From NCBI GenBank assembly GCA_023512835.1, contig CM042088.1:56727579-56791578 (forward strand): a stretch of DNA of 64,000 bases, written 5' to 3'. The notes beneath the pieces are model-generated. The model ran no database searches. It was not told where the DNA came from and saw only the letters and a program-made list of their open reading frames with translations. Source of the DNA: Taxillus chinensis. Taxonomy: Eukaryota > Streptophyta > Magnoliopsida > Santalales > Loranthaceae. Shown here in pieces: positions 10,742 through 22,646 of this stretch. Positions within the stretch are counted from its first letter, which is position 1. Every line of letters begins with the position of its first letter. Made by a program: the position numbers and the translations under genes.

Positions 10742-12461
10742 ATGGCTTCCCAAGCTCTCTATGGTGTTGTTCCTGGCCATCTTGTCGATTGGTCTGGAAT
10801 CTCTGATCCTCCAGCATGGCTCCACGAGGTTCGCCAGCTACTCGAGCACAGCAACCTTTTCGCGCTTGTCTCTGCCCCGGCCGATCTTCTAGTATCGGAT
10901 GTCCTGGCCTTCTATCAGCACTCTACCTCAACAGAGGAGTATATCTTTTCTGTGGTTTGAGGGGAACCCATCAAGATCACACCTCGGGTGATCCGGGACG
11001 TCTTCAACCTTCCTGCCAGTGACGACATCCGGCCAAACGCTGCTGCCATGGCTGCTTCCATGGGGTGTCCTAATAAGGTGAAGGAGTACAAAATGAAGTC
11101 TTTCCATGGTCCTCAACGCTGTATGGCCACCATACTCAACCGGTGTCTTCTGGCTCGCTCCACGGCTCTCGACTCGGTTCCGTACGATCTCCTGCTGGCG
11201 ATGTACGCGGTTTTTGAGTCACTGCCACTTGACTGGGGCAACTTTCTCTTCCAGGTGATGCGGAATGGGAAATGGAACTCGTCCTTCGGACGGATTCTGT
11301 CCCAAATTTTCCGGCATCTTCATCCCGCGCACTTCCGAAGTGAACTGGTAATTCCCTTCCCGGCGACCTACTACTTCCGACATCTTACTGCCGACGGGAC
11401 CCTCACCGTTCGCTGCCCTCCAGTCTCCTGTGCCCTTGCTGCTGCTTCGGAACAGCAAGCTAGTTCCATTGGTGAACCTGTTGCCAGCTCAGGTCACGAA
11501 GTCAGTTCTGCTCTCCGGTCCTTCCACTCCCGCATCCGGTCCGTTGCCGCTCCGGCATGCTCCCGCAATTCACTGCACAGCATTCGGGTTGACCCGTCTA
11601 CTGCTGCAGGGCCCTCTCAGCCGCACTTCCTTGAGGTTACCACCTCCGCCTCTCCTGCTGCTGTCCCTGCCTCTTTTGCTGCTGGTCCTGATGCTACTGC
11701 TGACGCTCCCGCACCCATCTCTCCGGTCACAGCGGCTGTTGCTGTTGTTCTTCCGGACATCCCATCTTCTCCTGCGGAAGCCTCTCCCACTCACTCTTCG
11801 GACCTCCAGGACTACCTCGACCATCTTCCCACCGACCTACTGAATGACTGCTGGCTGCGCTTCAGCCTCGCCATTACTGCCGACATCCCAGAACCTACCC
11901 TTCGGGTGTTTTACGCTCAACACACCCAGACCCCAGAGGAAATGCTTACTTGGAATTGCTACCACGGCTTTGTAACGTCGTCTCTCCTTCAGGCTGCACC
12001 TCCTGCTGCTGCCTCCTCCGGCCTTGCCCATGACGCACGGACACCTGTCCCTGCTGAGGCGGGTCCCTCTTATCCTGCGGATATCCCTACCATTGACCTC
12101 TCCAGTCAAAGTGGATCTGCCGCACCTCCTGCTGTTCTTTGTACCACCACCGTCCTCTCATGCCGCCGTCGACTCGCCCTTGCCCACATCTGCCCCTCTT
12201 CATGCGGACGAGTCCTCAAAAGCTCCCGCCTTTGGTCTTGGGAGCACCTCTTTTGCCACGATTTTATCTCGAGGCCGCTTTCTCCGCCCAACTTGTAAGG
12301 ACCCGTACCTTGAGTTAGTCGGTTTGCCTCCCGAGTATAGTTTTTCTAGATTTTGACCTACTAAATGGACTCCAATGAATTCACGTGCAAAAGGAAAGAT
12401 GCTTAGAATGATGTCCTCTATCTACCACGAAGTTTCAGGCCAAATGGACATGTATGTGAGG

Positions 12462-12593
12462 TGCACGTGATATGGGTCCAATTCACGTGCAAGTGTGGTT
12501 GTCTTCTAAATGATGCAAGGAGGCTAGGGGTGAAGTTTGAGAGCATTTGGAGTGCATATGGAGTTGCACGTGAATTGGGGAATTCACGTGCAA
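12462..12593 (+). promoter_or_regulatory. Two ACGT-core hairpins in the solo LTR
   Basis: The second is a perfect 13-bp inverted repeat with arms TTGCACGTGAATT and AATTCACGTGCAA and loop GGGG (12564-12593). The first, at 12462-12491, has arms TGCACGTGA and TTCACGTGCA. They lie 103 bp apart with related sequence between them (CTTCTAAATGATGCAAGG, then AAGTTTGAGAGCATTTGGAG). The same arrangement is found in Athila LTRs. CACGTG is the classical plant G-box bound by bZIP and bHLH factors; binding here is inferred. Confidence 0.75.
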
Positions 12594-12723
12594 ATTGGCG
12601 TGCGAGCATATTTTTGCATGGTTCCCTTGGTTTTGACATTCTAAGGAACTTTCTCCAAAGGACCATGTTGAAATTCGAGTATTTTGGCCTATATGGGTGC
12701 GGAAAGGTGCTAACTTGTGTGAT

Positions 12724-12799
12724 CAAAACTACGTCGTTTTGATCCTGGGTTTCACTTAATCAAAACTACGTCGTTTTGATAGTGGAAGGCCTATATAAG
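12724..12799 (+). promoter_or_regulatory. Core promoter: two ACGT near-palindromes and TATA box
   Basis: CAAAACTACGTCGTTTTG occurs at 12724-12741 and again at 12761-12778, each flanked by AT and AT. TATATAAG follows at 12792-12799. The same near-palindrome upstream of a TATA box occurs in the Athila LTRs. A GA-rich leader (about 12858-12890) follows. Confidence 0.7.
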
Positions 12800-15320
12800 G
12801 ATGAGGAGACTCCTTGTTCTAGGGTTAGGGGTTTTTCGGCCACTGCGGCCGTCGTGGAGAGAGAGAGAGCTAGAGAGAGGGAAAGGGGGGAGAACTGGCG
12901 TTTGTTCTAGGAGCATCTTGCGTGGGGAGGACGGCATCTAATGCGGGAGCAAGGAGGATCTTCATTAAGGTAGGGGTTCTGTTTTCTTATACCCGATCCG
13001 GGGTTAGGCCCTGTGGTGAATTACCCGTTGGATATTGTCCTTGTTATCATACTATTTATATGTAAATTCATATAGGTGTGATCTCCTATATGAATGTTGG
13101 CCTTCAATGGCATGTTGTTTGGATATATGTATATATGCCTGCCAAGTGTTTGACATAATGCCTGTGAGGCCGTGCATGTTATGTGTTTGAGGTAATGCCT
13201 GTGAGGTGTGCATGTTATGTGTTTGAGGTAATGCCTGTGAAGCTGTGCATGATATGTATTTGAGGTAATGCCTGTGAGGCCACGCACGTCCAGGTGTGTT
13301 AGATTATGTCTGTGTGGTGGGATTATGAGCTTGTGGATATATGCATGCCGAGTGTTCGATGTTATTCCTTGTGTGACTAAGCATACTAAGTGTTTGATGT
13401 TATGCCTGTATGGCCATGTGTGTTGCGTGTTTGCTTGTACACCCAGGTGGCCGTGGAAGCCTGGGACTGTTTTGTGGAACCCGGTGGCCGTGGAAGCCCG
13501 GGCTGTTCTTGAAACCCGGTGGCTGTGGAAGCCCGGGAGTGTTTATGTACCAGCCCATGTATGATTGTGTTTCTTGTTATAGCCTGTAACTATATCCTGG
13601 TGGAATAATTGTATCACGACACGGCACTTGTACACAAGGCATGTAGATATTAGGTGCATGGGATGGGTTGGGGAGACGTGATCCCTACTGAGCCGTGGTT
13701 GCTCACCCCTCCTACCATGTTGTTTTCTTTACGGGAACCTACGGGCGTTAGGTGGAAGACCTTATTTATTTTATTGTTTATGTTATTTTATTATGGGAAT
13801 CGATGTAACCCCAATGGGGATGGATTGAAAAGAAGACTTTGTATTAAAGACTCGATTTGGTTTGTGGACCGCTTGATGGACTTTATTTTTCTTGAATGTG
13901 TTGTGAATGTTTAAAATGTTCAATTCTTGGTTTGTATCCTAACCCCTTTGCCCTCCGTGTGGGTAAGAAGGGGAGTCACGTACCGGTTTCCTCGGGTTGG
14001 AAATCCGGGGCGTGACACAACTCGATCGCCTTGCTGAGGACAATCGTCTTCAGACCCAGGCCCTTTCTGACCATGTCCGGGCCATGGGTGCGAGCTTCTT
14101 TCTGCCTTCTCCTCATCCTCTCTCTCCATGGATCAAAAGCTTGAGCGGCTCGCCACGTCTTTCTCTGACTTGTCTACCTCCATTGCGGACTTAACGCAAG
14201 TCGTGGCCAGTCCCTCCCGCTCTAGCCGATCTGCCAAATCGGGGGAGAAATCATGTGATCCTTCCCCTCCTTCCACTGCTGGCGTTGCCTCTCGCAAACG
14301 GTCTACACCTGCTCTTCCTCCAGGCCTTTCGGTGCCTAAACGCAGCCGTTTCTCCACTAGCCAGACCAGCTCTCCCACTCCTGCTGTTCCATCTGGTGCC
14401 ATCTCCTTCCTCCCATCATACGCGGAAATGCATCCAGATGATGCTGATGGGAGCATTCTTGCTGCGGCCAAGGCCTATGCCTCCTCCACCGCCGAGCGCC
14501 GATGTGTGTCTGCCTCGTCCCCTTCGAACCTCAAGACATCCGGACCATACTGTCTGAGGAGGGACAATTTCCACTGACGACATCGATAACTATGCTCTGG
14601 CGGTAAAGATGGAGTTGAGGTTATTCCCCTCTTTACTTGAGGAAGGCCTTGATTTTGATGTTATTCCTTGCTGGGTTGAAAACCAGTTTCCTGCTATGGA
14701 CGTTATTCTATCCTACATCTATGGTACAGCAGAAAACAGCCGACCATAGACCTCTCTGTCCATCATTTTCATCCCTTTCCTGGGTCGACTCCCCACATTT
14801 CATGCTGACTGTTTTTCTGATCAAAGAGAAGAAAATCTTGTTTCTGGATTCTCATCAGGTTGTTGACCGCCAGATTAGAAAGAATCTGATGCGGAGTCTC
14901 GTTTGAACCTTGTCTGATGCAATCAGACAGAGTTCTCTCTACGAAGACTTGCTTTACCGCCTCTTGTTCAGGATGAAGTACTTATGGGGACGATCCAGAA
15001 CAAGAAGAATGTGCCCCAGCAACCCGATGGAAACAGTTGTGGAGCCTTTGTCTGCTACTTCCTGAAATCTGTTATCTCCTTTGATGATAACTGGAAAAAT
15101 ATCATCGAGTTCACCAAGAAGCAGACAATGGCACTACGAGAGCATGCAGCAAGGATGATCTTCAAATATAGTAAGCCGTACGTATCATAATTTATATCTG
15201 TACTGAGGCTTAATGTATGCCTGCTGTAACTTAGTGGAATTGTTCTCTTTAATCCTTACCTCTGTGTTATTTCTTGCTGCCTTACCGGATCAGATTACAA
15301 AGGGTTTGGCATATCCATAT

Positions 15321-15330
15321 TGGGGGAGAT
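15321..15330 (+). other. Polypurine tract of the SIRE-like element
   Basis: TGGGGGAGAT immediately precedes the LTR start TGTTGGATC. The same sequence, with minor changes, precedes the 3' LTR of the complete element at 59793. Confidence 0.85.
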
Positions 15331-15529
15331 TGTTGGATCAAACCTAAAATTTGGATAATGCGGAACAAACCCTATGTAATTTGACTCGAGATGTTTCATG
15401 TTTACTGTTAAGTCTGTGTAGATGAGTTGTCTTTAATCCGGACCTACTCGTGTGAGAATAAAGCTAAGGACAGGATACATAATCCTGATCCGGATCATCA
15501 CGAGTATCGTCATTCACTTGGTACATAAT

Positions 15530-15990
15530 CGAGTCTTCATCTGGAGTAAGGACTTTTCGTGCGAACTAATTACTTGACAAAATGACTTGAGGAACCCGTG
15601 TCTAATTCTCAACTTCACTAAGTCAATTGATACGAAATAAGATTCCAAGTCTATCACTCGCACGGAATAAGAGAGACTTGTTGCGGAGAGAGAATCGAAA
15701 TTGTCACTCCACTGGACTAAAGATTCGGACTAAGAAATCCGAATCTCATTCGAAAGGAGTAAGGACAATTGTTACGGAGTAAGGACAACAAATGCGGAAT
15801 AAGGAATCCGACCCATTACTCATGTGGAGTAAGGATTCACTGATACGGAGTAAGCATTCAGCACCTACACTTCATGCGGAGTAAGAGGCGCTGACACGGA
15901 ACAAGGATTCCAGGACTTCATTCATACGGAATAAGCAACCACCGACACGGAGTAAGGATCCGAGCTTCGCTGATACGGAGTAAGGAAATC
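15530..15990 (+). repeat. CGGARTAAGG repeat array in the SIRE-like LTR
   Basis: Irregular array of about 15 units centred on CGGAATAAGG or CGGAGTAAGG, 20-45 bp apart, with variable spacers (for example GATACGGAGTAAG and AATGCGGAATAAGGA). Related arrays are in both LTRs of the complete SIRE-like element and in the Tat LTR. Confidence 0.85.
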
Positions 15991-16319
15991 TACTCCAAAT
16001 GCAATTGGAATCAAGCAAGAAGTCACCACAACTTATGCTTCCAATATTTCGAGCTCCACATCCGTAGCAGTTAAAGCTTCAGCATTTTCCGATAAAGAAC
16101 TTCAATGCCTCACACTGCTCGGAAAATGCAGTTCCAAGATAGATTCCTACGATGTCTATATATTTACTTGAAGCAATGTAAAATAAATACGCGTGCGCTC
16201 ACTAATACTCATAGACTTACAAGCGTGTATCGTGTGAAATAGAATATACAGAGATTTACAGCCAATTGTGTGTAACCATAATAGAGTGTTGTGTTGTAAT
16301 CAGCTAAAGCGCTGTTTAG

Positions 16320-17834
16320 CTTCGTGATAACGTGCATTTTATGCCGTTATTCTAGTGTTTATTTAGGATGTTTAAGAGCATGATTAGAGCCTTATTGCTT
16401 CATATATCATATATATTTGCTCTAACCCCTAGGAAGATGCTATTTGTAAATACATGCGCTTTTAAGCTGTTTTGGCAGATTTTGGAGCTCACTTTTGACA
16501 TAGTACATGGCCTCAAACAATTGCGTGCAAGAACAAAAGTTGCTTAGAATGGTGTCCTCTACCTACCACAGAAATTTCAGAGCATTTGGAGCTGCACGTG
16601 AATTCACTCATTTCACGTGCAAGCCTATTTTTGCTTATCAGGCCTCTACAGGATGCAAGGAAGCTTGGGGAGAAGTTTGAGCTCATTTGGAGTTGCATGT
16701 GAATTCACCATATCACGTGCAAATTGACGTGCAGAGATATTTTTGGACCGATCCTATCGTTTTTCCATGCTGATCATTTGTTTCTGAAGGCCCATGTCCA
16801 AATTGTAGATGGAAGATAGAGATTTTAATGTTTGGAGTGTCACTTATCAAAACTACGTCGTTTTGATAGATGGGCTAGGGTACACACCTCAAAGCCCATC
16901 CAAGCTTTATAAATAAAGCCTCCACGCCTCCCTGCTAGACATGCTAGACCCCCCCTACATGTTTTTAGAGAGAGAGGCTTCACGATCCGGAGGCCGCTCT
17001 TTGACCTAGAAGAGCGACCGTCGCGGCCGTCGCGGATTTTGGAGCCTGGATTTGAAGCCTTGTTGCGCGCGTGGATTAGAAGAAGATGATTAGCTCTCTT
17101 GCTATGGTTTTGCTTGTAATCAAGCGTGAGTAGTTTTTATAATCTAGCGGAGCAATGTAGGCCCCCTTGTTGCTTTGCTTGTGTTTTTGAATATTGCGTT
17201 TGGATGATTGAAGTTTTGCATGTTTTATAAATCTGTTCTTAATTTCTATCTTTGGATGTACACCTTGGTATTCTTAGCCCTAGTCTCGGGGTGGATTGAG
17301 ATTCATAACTTATTTGTAATTGGTGTGATCATTATCCTTTTGCAAGTATGATTTATTGGCTTTGCATGTTTGTGTGTTTAGATGACCATTCTGGCATACA
17401 ACTCTTAAAAGGACCTCAATGACCATTTGTTGTCCTTGGCTTATGTTTAGCATGTTTTCAATCGACAATCCTAATACCATGAACCAGGTAGAGATAACAT
17501 AGGGAGGTGAAATTGTGATCCTAGATGCCTTTAATCCTTGAATCTTAATCCTAAAATCAATTTGCTTTCTTTGTTTATTCAGAAAACCACATAAAAATTA
17601 GATCTTTAGTTATAAAAAGAATTCGTTTTTGCCAAGACATTGTTTTAAGCAAGATTAATTTGGTGATTTGAGTTAAAGCTAGATAACTTGGTAATCTCTG
17701 TGGGATCGACCCCTTTCTTGTCGCTATTCTATTTAGCATTAGTTAAGGGAATTAATATTTTGAAAAGGGATTTAAATGACAGTAGCTTAACCCTCACTTG
17801 GGTTTCGCTCACGAAATACCCGTTCGTCACTTCG
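16320..17834 (+). mobile_element. Athila-type solo LTR A1 (16325-17829) with TSD CTTCG
   Basis: Starts TGATAACGTGCATTTTATGCC and ends CGAAATACCCGTTCGTCA. It is 1505 bp long, with duplications CTTCG at 16320-16324 and 17830-17834. It is almost identical to the 3' LTR of Athila A at 34629-36130, which has the same right flank. It therefore descends from the same insertion, duplicated and then collapsed by LTR-LTR recombination. It contains hairpins at 16593-16621 and 16694-16721, an ACGT near-palindrome at 16848-16865 and TATAAATA at 16908-16915. Confidence 0.93.
16593..16915 (+). promoter_or_regulatory. Athila A1 LTR promoter module
   Basis: Two hairpins 101 bp apart have arms TGCACGTGAA/TTCACGTGCA (16593-16621) and TGCATGTGA/TCACGTGCA (16694-16721). 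They are followed by CAAAACTACGTCGTTTTG at 16848 and TATAAATA at 16908. The order and spacing match the solo LTR at 12294 although the LTRs are otherwise unrelated. Confidence 0.7.
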
Positions 17835-17998
17835 TTGTAATTATCTTCAGATAATAAAGCAACATACTTCTACTACCTGGTTAATCTTCCGCACTGATTT
17901 TATCCGTTAAACTAGAGTGAGTGTCTAGCCATTAAGAGAGAAAGAATTTTCAAAGAGCCTATTCACCCCCCCCCCTTTTAGGCTCTCCGGGACCAACA

Positions 17999-20900
17999 AC
18001 GAGGAAGTCCAGTGACAAAATCCATGGTTACGTGGTCCCATTTCTACTCTAGCACTGGCAATGACTGCAACTCACCAGCTGACCTCAGGTGCTCTGCCTT
18101 GACCTGCTGACAAGTCAAACACCTCCTCACAAAATCAGCAATAGCCTTCTTCAGGCCTGGCCACCAATACGCCACCTCACGGCATGGTACATCTTGGTTC
18201 CACCAGGATGTACAGCTAACCTCGACTAGTGAAATTCCCGAAGAACTTCCTCCTGAAGAGAAGTGAGAACTATCAGTCGATCCCTATACCTCAATATATG
18301 CTTTGTATCCTTAGTCCAATCAGAAGATGCCTGCCAATCTGAATCCTGTCCCTGATGACCTCACAATCAACGTCCCCCAACTGATCCTCTATGATCCTAC
18401 GCTGTAACTCAGGGACTGCGACAACAACACTAAGGGTCCCTCGCCCCTCGCTGGTCACCATCTGCAACCTCATCGCTGCCAACTGACCCATCATCTCCCA
18501 TTTCTTAATGGCATAATGGGCCACCACGGCCCTGCTCTTCCTACTCAGAGCATCTGCTACCACATTACCCTTCCCAGGGGTATACATCATATCAAACTGA
18601 AACTGCTGCAGGTACTCCACCCACCGTCTCTGCCTAAGGTTCAGGTCTCGCTGAGAAAAGATATACTGCAAGCTCTTGTGGTCCGTATATACCACAAATT
18701 TCTCCCCAAGGAGATAATGCTGCCAGCTCTTTAAAGCAAAGATCACTACAACCAACTCCAAATCATGCGTGGGATAGTTCTGCTCATGTGGTCTCAACTG
18801 TTTAGATCCATAAGCAATCACTTGCCGAGCTTGCATCAACACACAACCCAGTCCCGCCCTAGACGCATCACAATACACCTCGAAAGGCACACCCTCCTGT
18901 GGGAGAATCAAGATAGGTGCTGAGGTCAATCGTGCCTTTAGCTCCATAAAAGCACTCTCACACGCATCAGACCAAACAAAAGGAATTCCCTTCCTCATCA
19001 GGTTCGTCATAGGAGCTGCCAACTTGGAAAAATCCTCCATGAACCTCCGATAGTAGCCTACCAAACCAAGGAAGCTACGAATCTCAAACACATTCGTGGG
19101 CCTCTTCTACGACATAACGGCCTCAATCTTCTCAGGATCCACTGTGATACCCTCCGAAGATACCACATGCCCCAAGAAGTGTACCTGTTGCAACCAAAAG
19201 TTACATTTCGTAAACTTCACGTACAACCGATACTCTCGCAAGGTCTGCACCACAACCTGCAAATGCTCCTAATGCTCCCTCTTGGTCGCTGAATAGACCA
19301 AAGTATCGCTGATGAACACCACAACGAACATATCTAAATATGGAGCAAACACCTGGTTCATCAATCCCATAAACACTACTGGAGCATTCGTGAGCCCAAA
19401 CGGCATCACGAGGCACTCATAATGCCCATAACGACAACTGAACGTGGTCTTAGGGATATCTGCCTCCCTAACCCTTAACTGATGGTATCTAGATCTCAAG
19501 TCTATCTTGGAAAACCACCTCGCACCGCGAAACCGATCAAATAGGTCATCGATCCTCGGTAATGGATACCTGTTCTTCATAGTCACCTAGTTCAGCTTCC
19601 GGTAGTCTATACACAGCCAAAGTGAACCATCCGCCTTCTTGGCGAACAACACTGGAGCACCCCATGGTGAGCTACTCCGCCTAATAAAGCCTCGAGCCAA
19701 TAGATCATCTATCTATCTCTTGAGCTCTCTAAGCTCTGTCAGTGCCATCCGATAGGCGGCCAACCTAATAGGTGTTGTCCCCGGTAATAGCTCAATCGAA
19801 AACTCTACCTCCCTCATGGGTGGCAAACTGACCAAGTCCTCGGGAAACACATCCGAGAACTGATCTACCATGGGTGGCAAAATAGCCTTTCCCTCTCTCC
19901 TCCTGTCAACCAACGTCAAGCTGGCTAACTGGTGGGTCACGTCACCCCACCCATGCCTCAACGGTCCCAACCTGCATGCCTCCTCAGTCCACTCACCCAC
20001 AAAGACACCTCGCGTGCCCTCTGGCGTGAGGAACGTCATACGCCGTCGAAAACAATCAATCTTGGCCTCCACGGAGACCAACCAATCTATACCCAGGATA
20101 ACATCAAAATCATCTAACTCCATGATATCCAAATCACACAGCAGGTTAACACCCCCAAGTGTTACCTGACAAGCATGATAGATACTCTCAAGTATCACAA
20201 TTCCACCCAAAGGTGAAGCAACCATCAGAGACTGACTATCTCCTGGTCTAACTCCAATCCAACCACCATAGCATACGAAATAAAAGAATGGGTAGCACCA
20301 GTATCAATCAAAACTGAACAGATAATATGAGAAATGATAATGGTACCTCTCAGCACTAAAGGTCCTGCTCCTGCCTCGTCCACTGGTGGAACCTCTGCCT
20401 CTCTGCTGGTAAGGGCAAAAGTCCTCCCTCGTGGCCCACTACCACTAGCCTGGCCCATTAGGGCCTTGCCCCGCTGATCAACATGACCCTGTGCCTCCCG
20501 CTGAGGCTACTGCACCGCAGGTCGCGTCTGCGTGGTTTGTGCCGGCGGCACCGACCTCTGAGACGGAGCCCCACTCCTCTGTCCCTGCTCTCTCGGACGA
20601 GGGCCTACACTGCTGGTCGAGCTAAGGGTAACCCATTCCCTAGCTCCATGTCCCACCTTCCTGCATCGGAAGCATATCATCCTTTTCCTCGGGCAGTCTC
20701 TCTACAAATGTCCGGTCAAACCACAACTCCAACAAGTACCTGACCTCCGACTAGCTAAACTCTCACGGGGTCCCACCGCCAGGCTAGAAACCCTCTACAC
20801 CTGCCTTCTCTTAGGCTGAGCAGCACTGCTCTCCCCACTCTGCCTCTTCTTGCTCGGACCTGCCAAACCGCCCGGCCTCTGGGCTCTCGCCTGATCCTGA

Positions 20901-21180
20901 CCTCGCTCAATAATGAGCGCCATGTCGACCGCCTCCCGGTAGCTGGTCAACTGCATCGGTTCCTGCTATCTTGTTCAGAGATGGCCTCAAGCCCTGAATA
21001 AAATCATGCATCTTACGGGCTTCCTTTTCCCAAGCCTCAAGAGCAAACCGCCCTAAATCTATGAAGGCTTGCACATACTCACCCACTGTCTGGCTACCCT
21101 GCTGAAGCTCATAATACTCTCTCTATTGGGCATACTGTATCAAGCTGGGAAAATACTCCCCAAAGCCTTTCACGAGTGAG
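17999..21180 (-). pseudogene. Chromovirus-like Ty3 gag-pol fragment, duplicate copy 1
   Basis: Read on the minus strand from right to left: end of gag, two CCHC zinc knuckles (about 20650-20740), protease with [12 protein letters not shown] (about 20290-20320), RT (19270-20000), RNase H with [11 protein letters not shown] (about 18660-18690) and the zinc-binding start of integrase. It ends at GLPR against the copia LTR at 17998. The polymerase motif reads FISD where FIDD is expected (Ser codon 19308-19310). The second copy has FIGD, so the enzyme was probably dead before duplication. Several stops and frameshifts are present. The paired zinc knuckles and protein style suggest Tekay/Del. No LTR of its own remains. 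Confidence 0.87.
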
Positions 21181-22646
21181 CAAAGAGATCAGCCAGCCGA
21201 GGAGCTTTTCATATCAAAAGAGAGGTAAATACGTTGTCTTTTCCCTCTGAATATTTGGTTCCCTTTCCCCTCATTTGCTTTTGTGATGTTCACTTACTGG
21301 TATTATCATGGTTGGGTTTCTATTGGATTTCAGTTCTAGTTTTGGTGTTTGGGTTTGTCTATGATTGTTCATCTCAGTGTGAGTAAATGTCATTGTTTAT
21401 AGTGCGTTTTCATATGCTGGATAAATGTGTGTTATGGTTTAATCAAAAGTTATGTGTCTCAGTATGACCTGTAATCCCATTGTTTGTTTGTTCATCCTAC
21501 TTCTTGTTATTTTCAGCCTTGATGGTGGGTTGGCATGTTCAATTTGTTGTTTTCCTTTGGTTAGTTCAATGCATGTGTCGTTGGTTCTAATTGCTCAATC
21601 TTTTTTTTGTTTCTCCGTTTGGTTCCCTCTGTGTGTTCGATGGTGCTTGCTGAACAATCTAGACATGATGGGTTTTGTTGTTGAGGGCTTAAGCCTATGT
21701 CCTGGATGGTCGCTAGCTGTGGGGAATCCATTGAAGGACGAGTTCTTGGTTGTTAAATTGTGATCCTGACGGCTGTTTGTATATGAATATAGTGCAATTT
21801 GCTTTTGTTTTGTGTTTGTTTTTTTTTAGATTGATTTTGTCCAACTAGAACGTGGATGTCACTGGTTTTATTATAATCATCCATAGGAAGAGTTATTAGC
21901 TTTGGGCTGTTTGTATTTTTGCAATTGTGAACTTTGTAATATGTACACTGTGTATGTCAAAGGAAAAAAAAGAAAAGGAAAAAAAGGATAAAAGGAGAGA
22001 ACAAAAAGAAGAAGAAAAAAAAGGAGCTTTTCTTGTTTTTGATGCATGCCACAATTACACAACACACTTGTATTTATATTTTCAATTCTTGTTACTTTTC
22101 AAAACAAAAACAAAAACACATTTCTTAACTTAAAAATGTTTTCCAAAAAAAAAAACTTTCCTAAATAAAAATGTTTTCTAAATAAAATGGGAAGGAAAAA
22201 TTCAAATGCTTGGGTTTTTTTTAAAATAAATAAATAAATAAAACTTTTAAGCTTTTCAAAACTTAAGCTTTTTCCTAATACTTGGGCTTTTATCATTTGG
22301 GGTTTTCTTTTTGTTCCATTTTTATCCAACGTTATTGTGCATATTTAGTTTAAAAACTTAGCTTAGAAATAAAATTATTGCTTCCTTTAGACTTTTAGCT
22401 AACTTTAATTTAATTTTGAACTTTAAAACAAAATCATAGGATCTCCTTTAGGTGCTTAGATAAATTGGATTTAACTTTACTTCAACAAATGACTTAGGAA
22501 AATAAAAAGAATACACTTTAGGTGACCTTAGATTAGTTAACTTCAAACATAGTTAAAACAAGTTAGAAACTTCTTTCCTCCTAAGATAGGTACCGAAAGG
22601 ACGTTGCGGGGGTGCTAATCCTTCCCTGTGTCTAACAAACTCTCAA
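21181..22646 (+). repeat. Tat-LTR-like segment, duplicate copy 1
   Basis: No coding domain. It is AT-rich with A and T tracts (21960-22240) and a terminal block GGTACCGAAAGGACGTTGCGG at about 22590. Its duplicate (39481-40946) continues into a Tat primer-binding site, which identifies it as the 3' part of a Tat LTR. Here it is cut at TCTCAA (22641-22646) and joined to Athila reverse transcriptase. The ORFs at 21452 and 22099 are not supported as genes. Confidence 0.68.

Larger units (their letters stand above)
12289..14022 (+). mobile_element. Solo LTR (12294-14017) with TSD CAACT, inserted in ORF3
   Basis: Starts TGTAAGGACCCG and ends GGGGCGTGACA. It is 1724 bp long with perfect duplications CAACT at 12289-12293 and 14018-14022. 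Removing it restores the ORF3 reading LSAQLDRLAEDN. The termini are Tekay/Del-like. It carries a full promoter module: two ACGT hairpins 103 bp apart (12462 and 12564-12593), two copies of an 18-bp ACGT near-palindrome (12724-12741 and 12761-12778) and TATATAAG at 12792. It also has a (GA)n leader, and GTGAGGC-type repeats at about 13135-13290. The ORFs inside show no retroelement domain. Confidence 0.93.
10742..15190 (+). pseudogene. SIRE-like ORF3: plant-transposon-protein-like domain plus Ulp1-like peptidase
   Basis: About 905 codons once the 1729-bp insertion is discounted. The start ATG (10742) follows a C/T-rich leader and matches ATG 56932 in the other copia element. N-terminal part (about residues 1-230) has GEPIKITPRVIRDVFNLP, RCMATILNRCL and DSVP (11171-11182), then LPLDWG. 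I read it as the putative plant transposon protein type (PF20167-like). An Ala/Pro/Ser linker follows, then a possible coiled coil (14128-14200) and basic motifs (RKRS, PKRSRF). The C-terminus is Ulp1/C48-like: His in PHF (14796-14798), Asp in LDSHQ (14847-14849), Gln 15020-15022 and Cys in GNSCGAF (15038-15040). It ends IFKYSKPYVS. Breaks are a CGA-to-TGA stop near 10957, a frameshift near 12140, the insertion and further shifts in 14500-14980. No signal peptide or membrane segment is evident, so it is not a convincing envelope protein. Confidence 0.8.
10344..17998 (+). mobile_element. SIRE-like Ty1/copia element, 3' part only (ORF3 and 3' LTR)
   Basis: It keeps ORF3, a polypurine tract (TGGGGGAGAT, 15321-15330) and a 3' LTR starting TGTTGGATCAAAC at 15331 and ending GGGACCAACA at 17998. 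It is a relative, not a copy, of the complete element at 48125-61170. Two nested insertions interrupt it: a solo LTR (12294-14017) in ORF3 and an Athila solo LTR (16325-17829) in the LTR. The LTR end abuts a chromovirus integrase at 17999, so the element had inserted into that gene. The matching left flank and all 5' sequence have been lost. The left limit is approximate. Confidence 0.82.
15331..17998 (+). repeat. 3' LTR of the truncated SIRE-like element
   Basis: Starts TGTTGGATCAAAC and ends CTCTCCGGGACCAACA. Discounting the nested Athila LTR and one target duplication, it is about 1158 bp. It matches the LTRs of the complete copia element in the first 100 bp, in the CCGGATCA(T/C) block near 15490 and at the 3' end (CTATTCACCCCCC...GGGACCA). 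It is shorter because its internal array has fewer units. Confidence 0.88.
16325..22646. repeat. Left copy of an 18.3-kb tandem duplication
   Basis: This stretch is nearly identical to 34629-40946 at a near-constant offset of about 18300 bp, with scattered single-base differences. The right edge is at TCTCAA, where copy 1 turns into Athila RT and copy 2 continues into Tat sequence. The CAA at the junction fits both partners, so at least 3 bp of microhomology sits at the breakpoint. Confidence 0.85.

Noticed and set aside
11430..12109. Long overlapping ORFs on both strands in the Ala/Pro/Ser-rich part of the copia ORF3 (also 57307-58931)
   Set aside because: GC-rich, low-complexity linker sequence gives open frames on both strands. 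Only the frame continuous with the head domain is matched between the two copia copies.
21452..22329. Cys/Leu-rich ORF (103 aa) and others, also at 39751-40062
   Set aside because: They lie in Tat LTR-like sequence. Both duplicates keep the frame only because the duplication is recent; no recognised domain.
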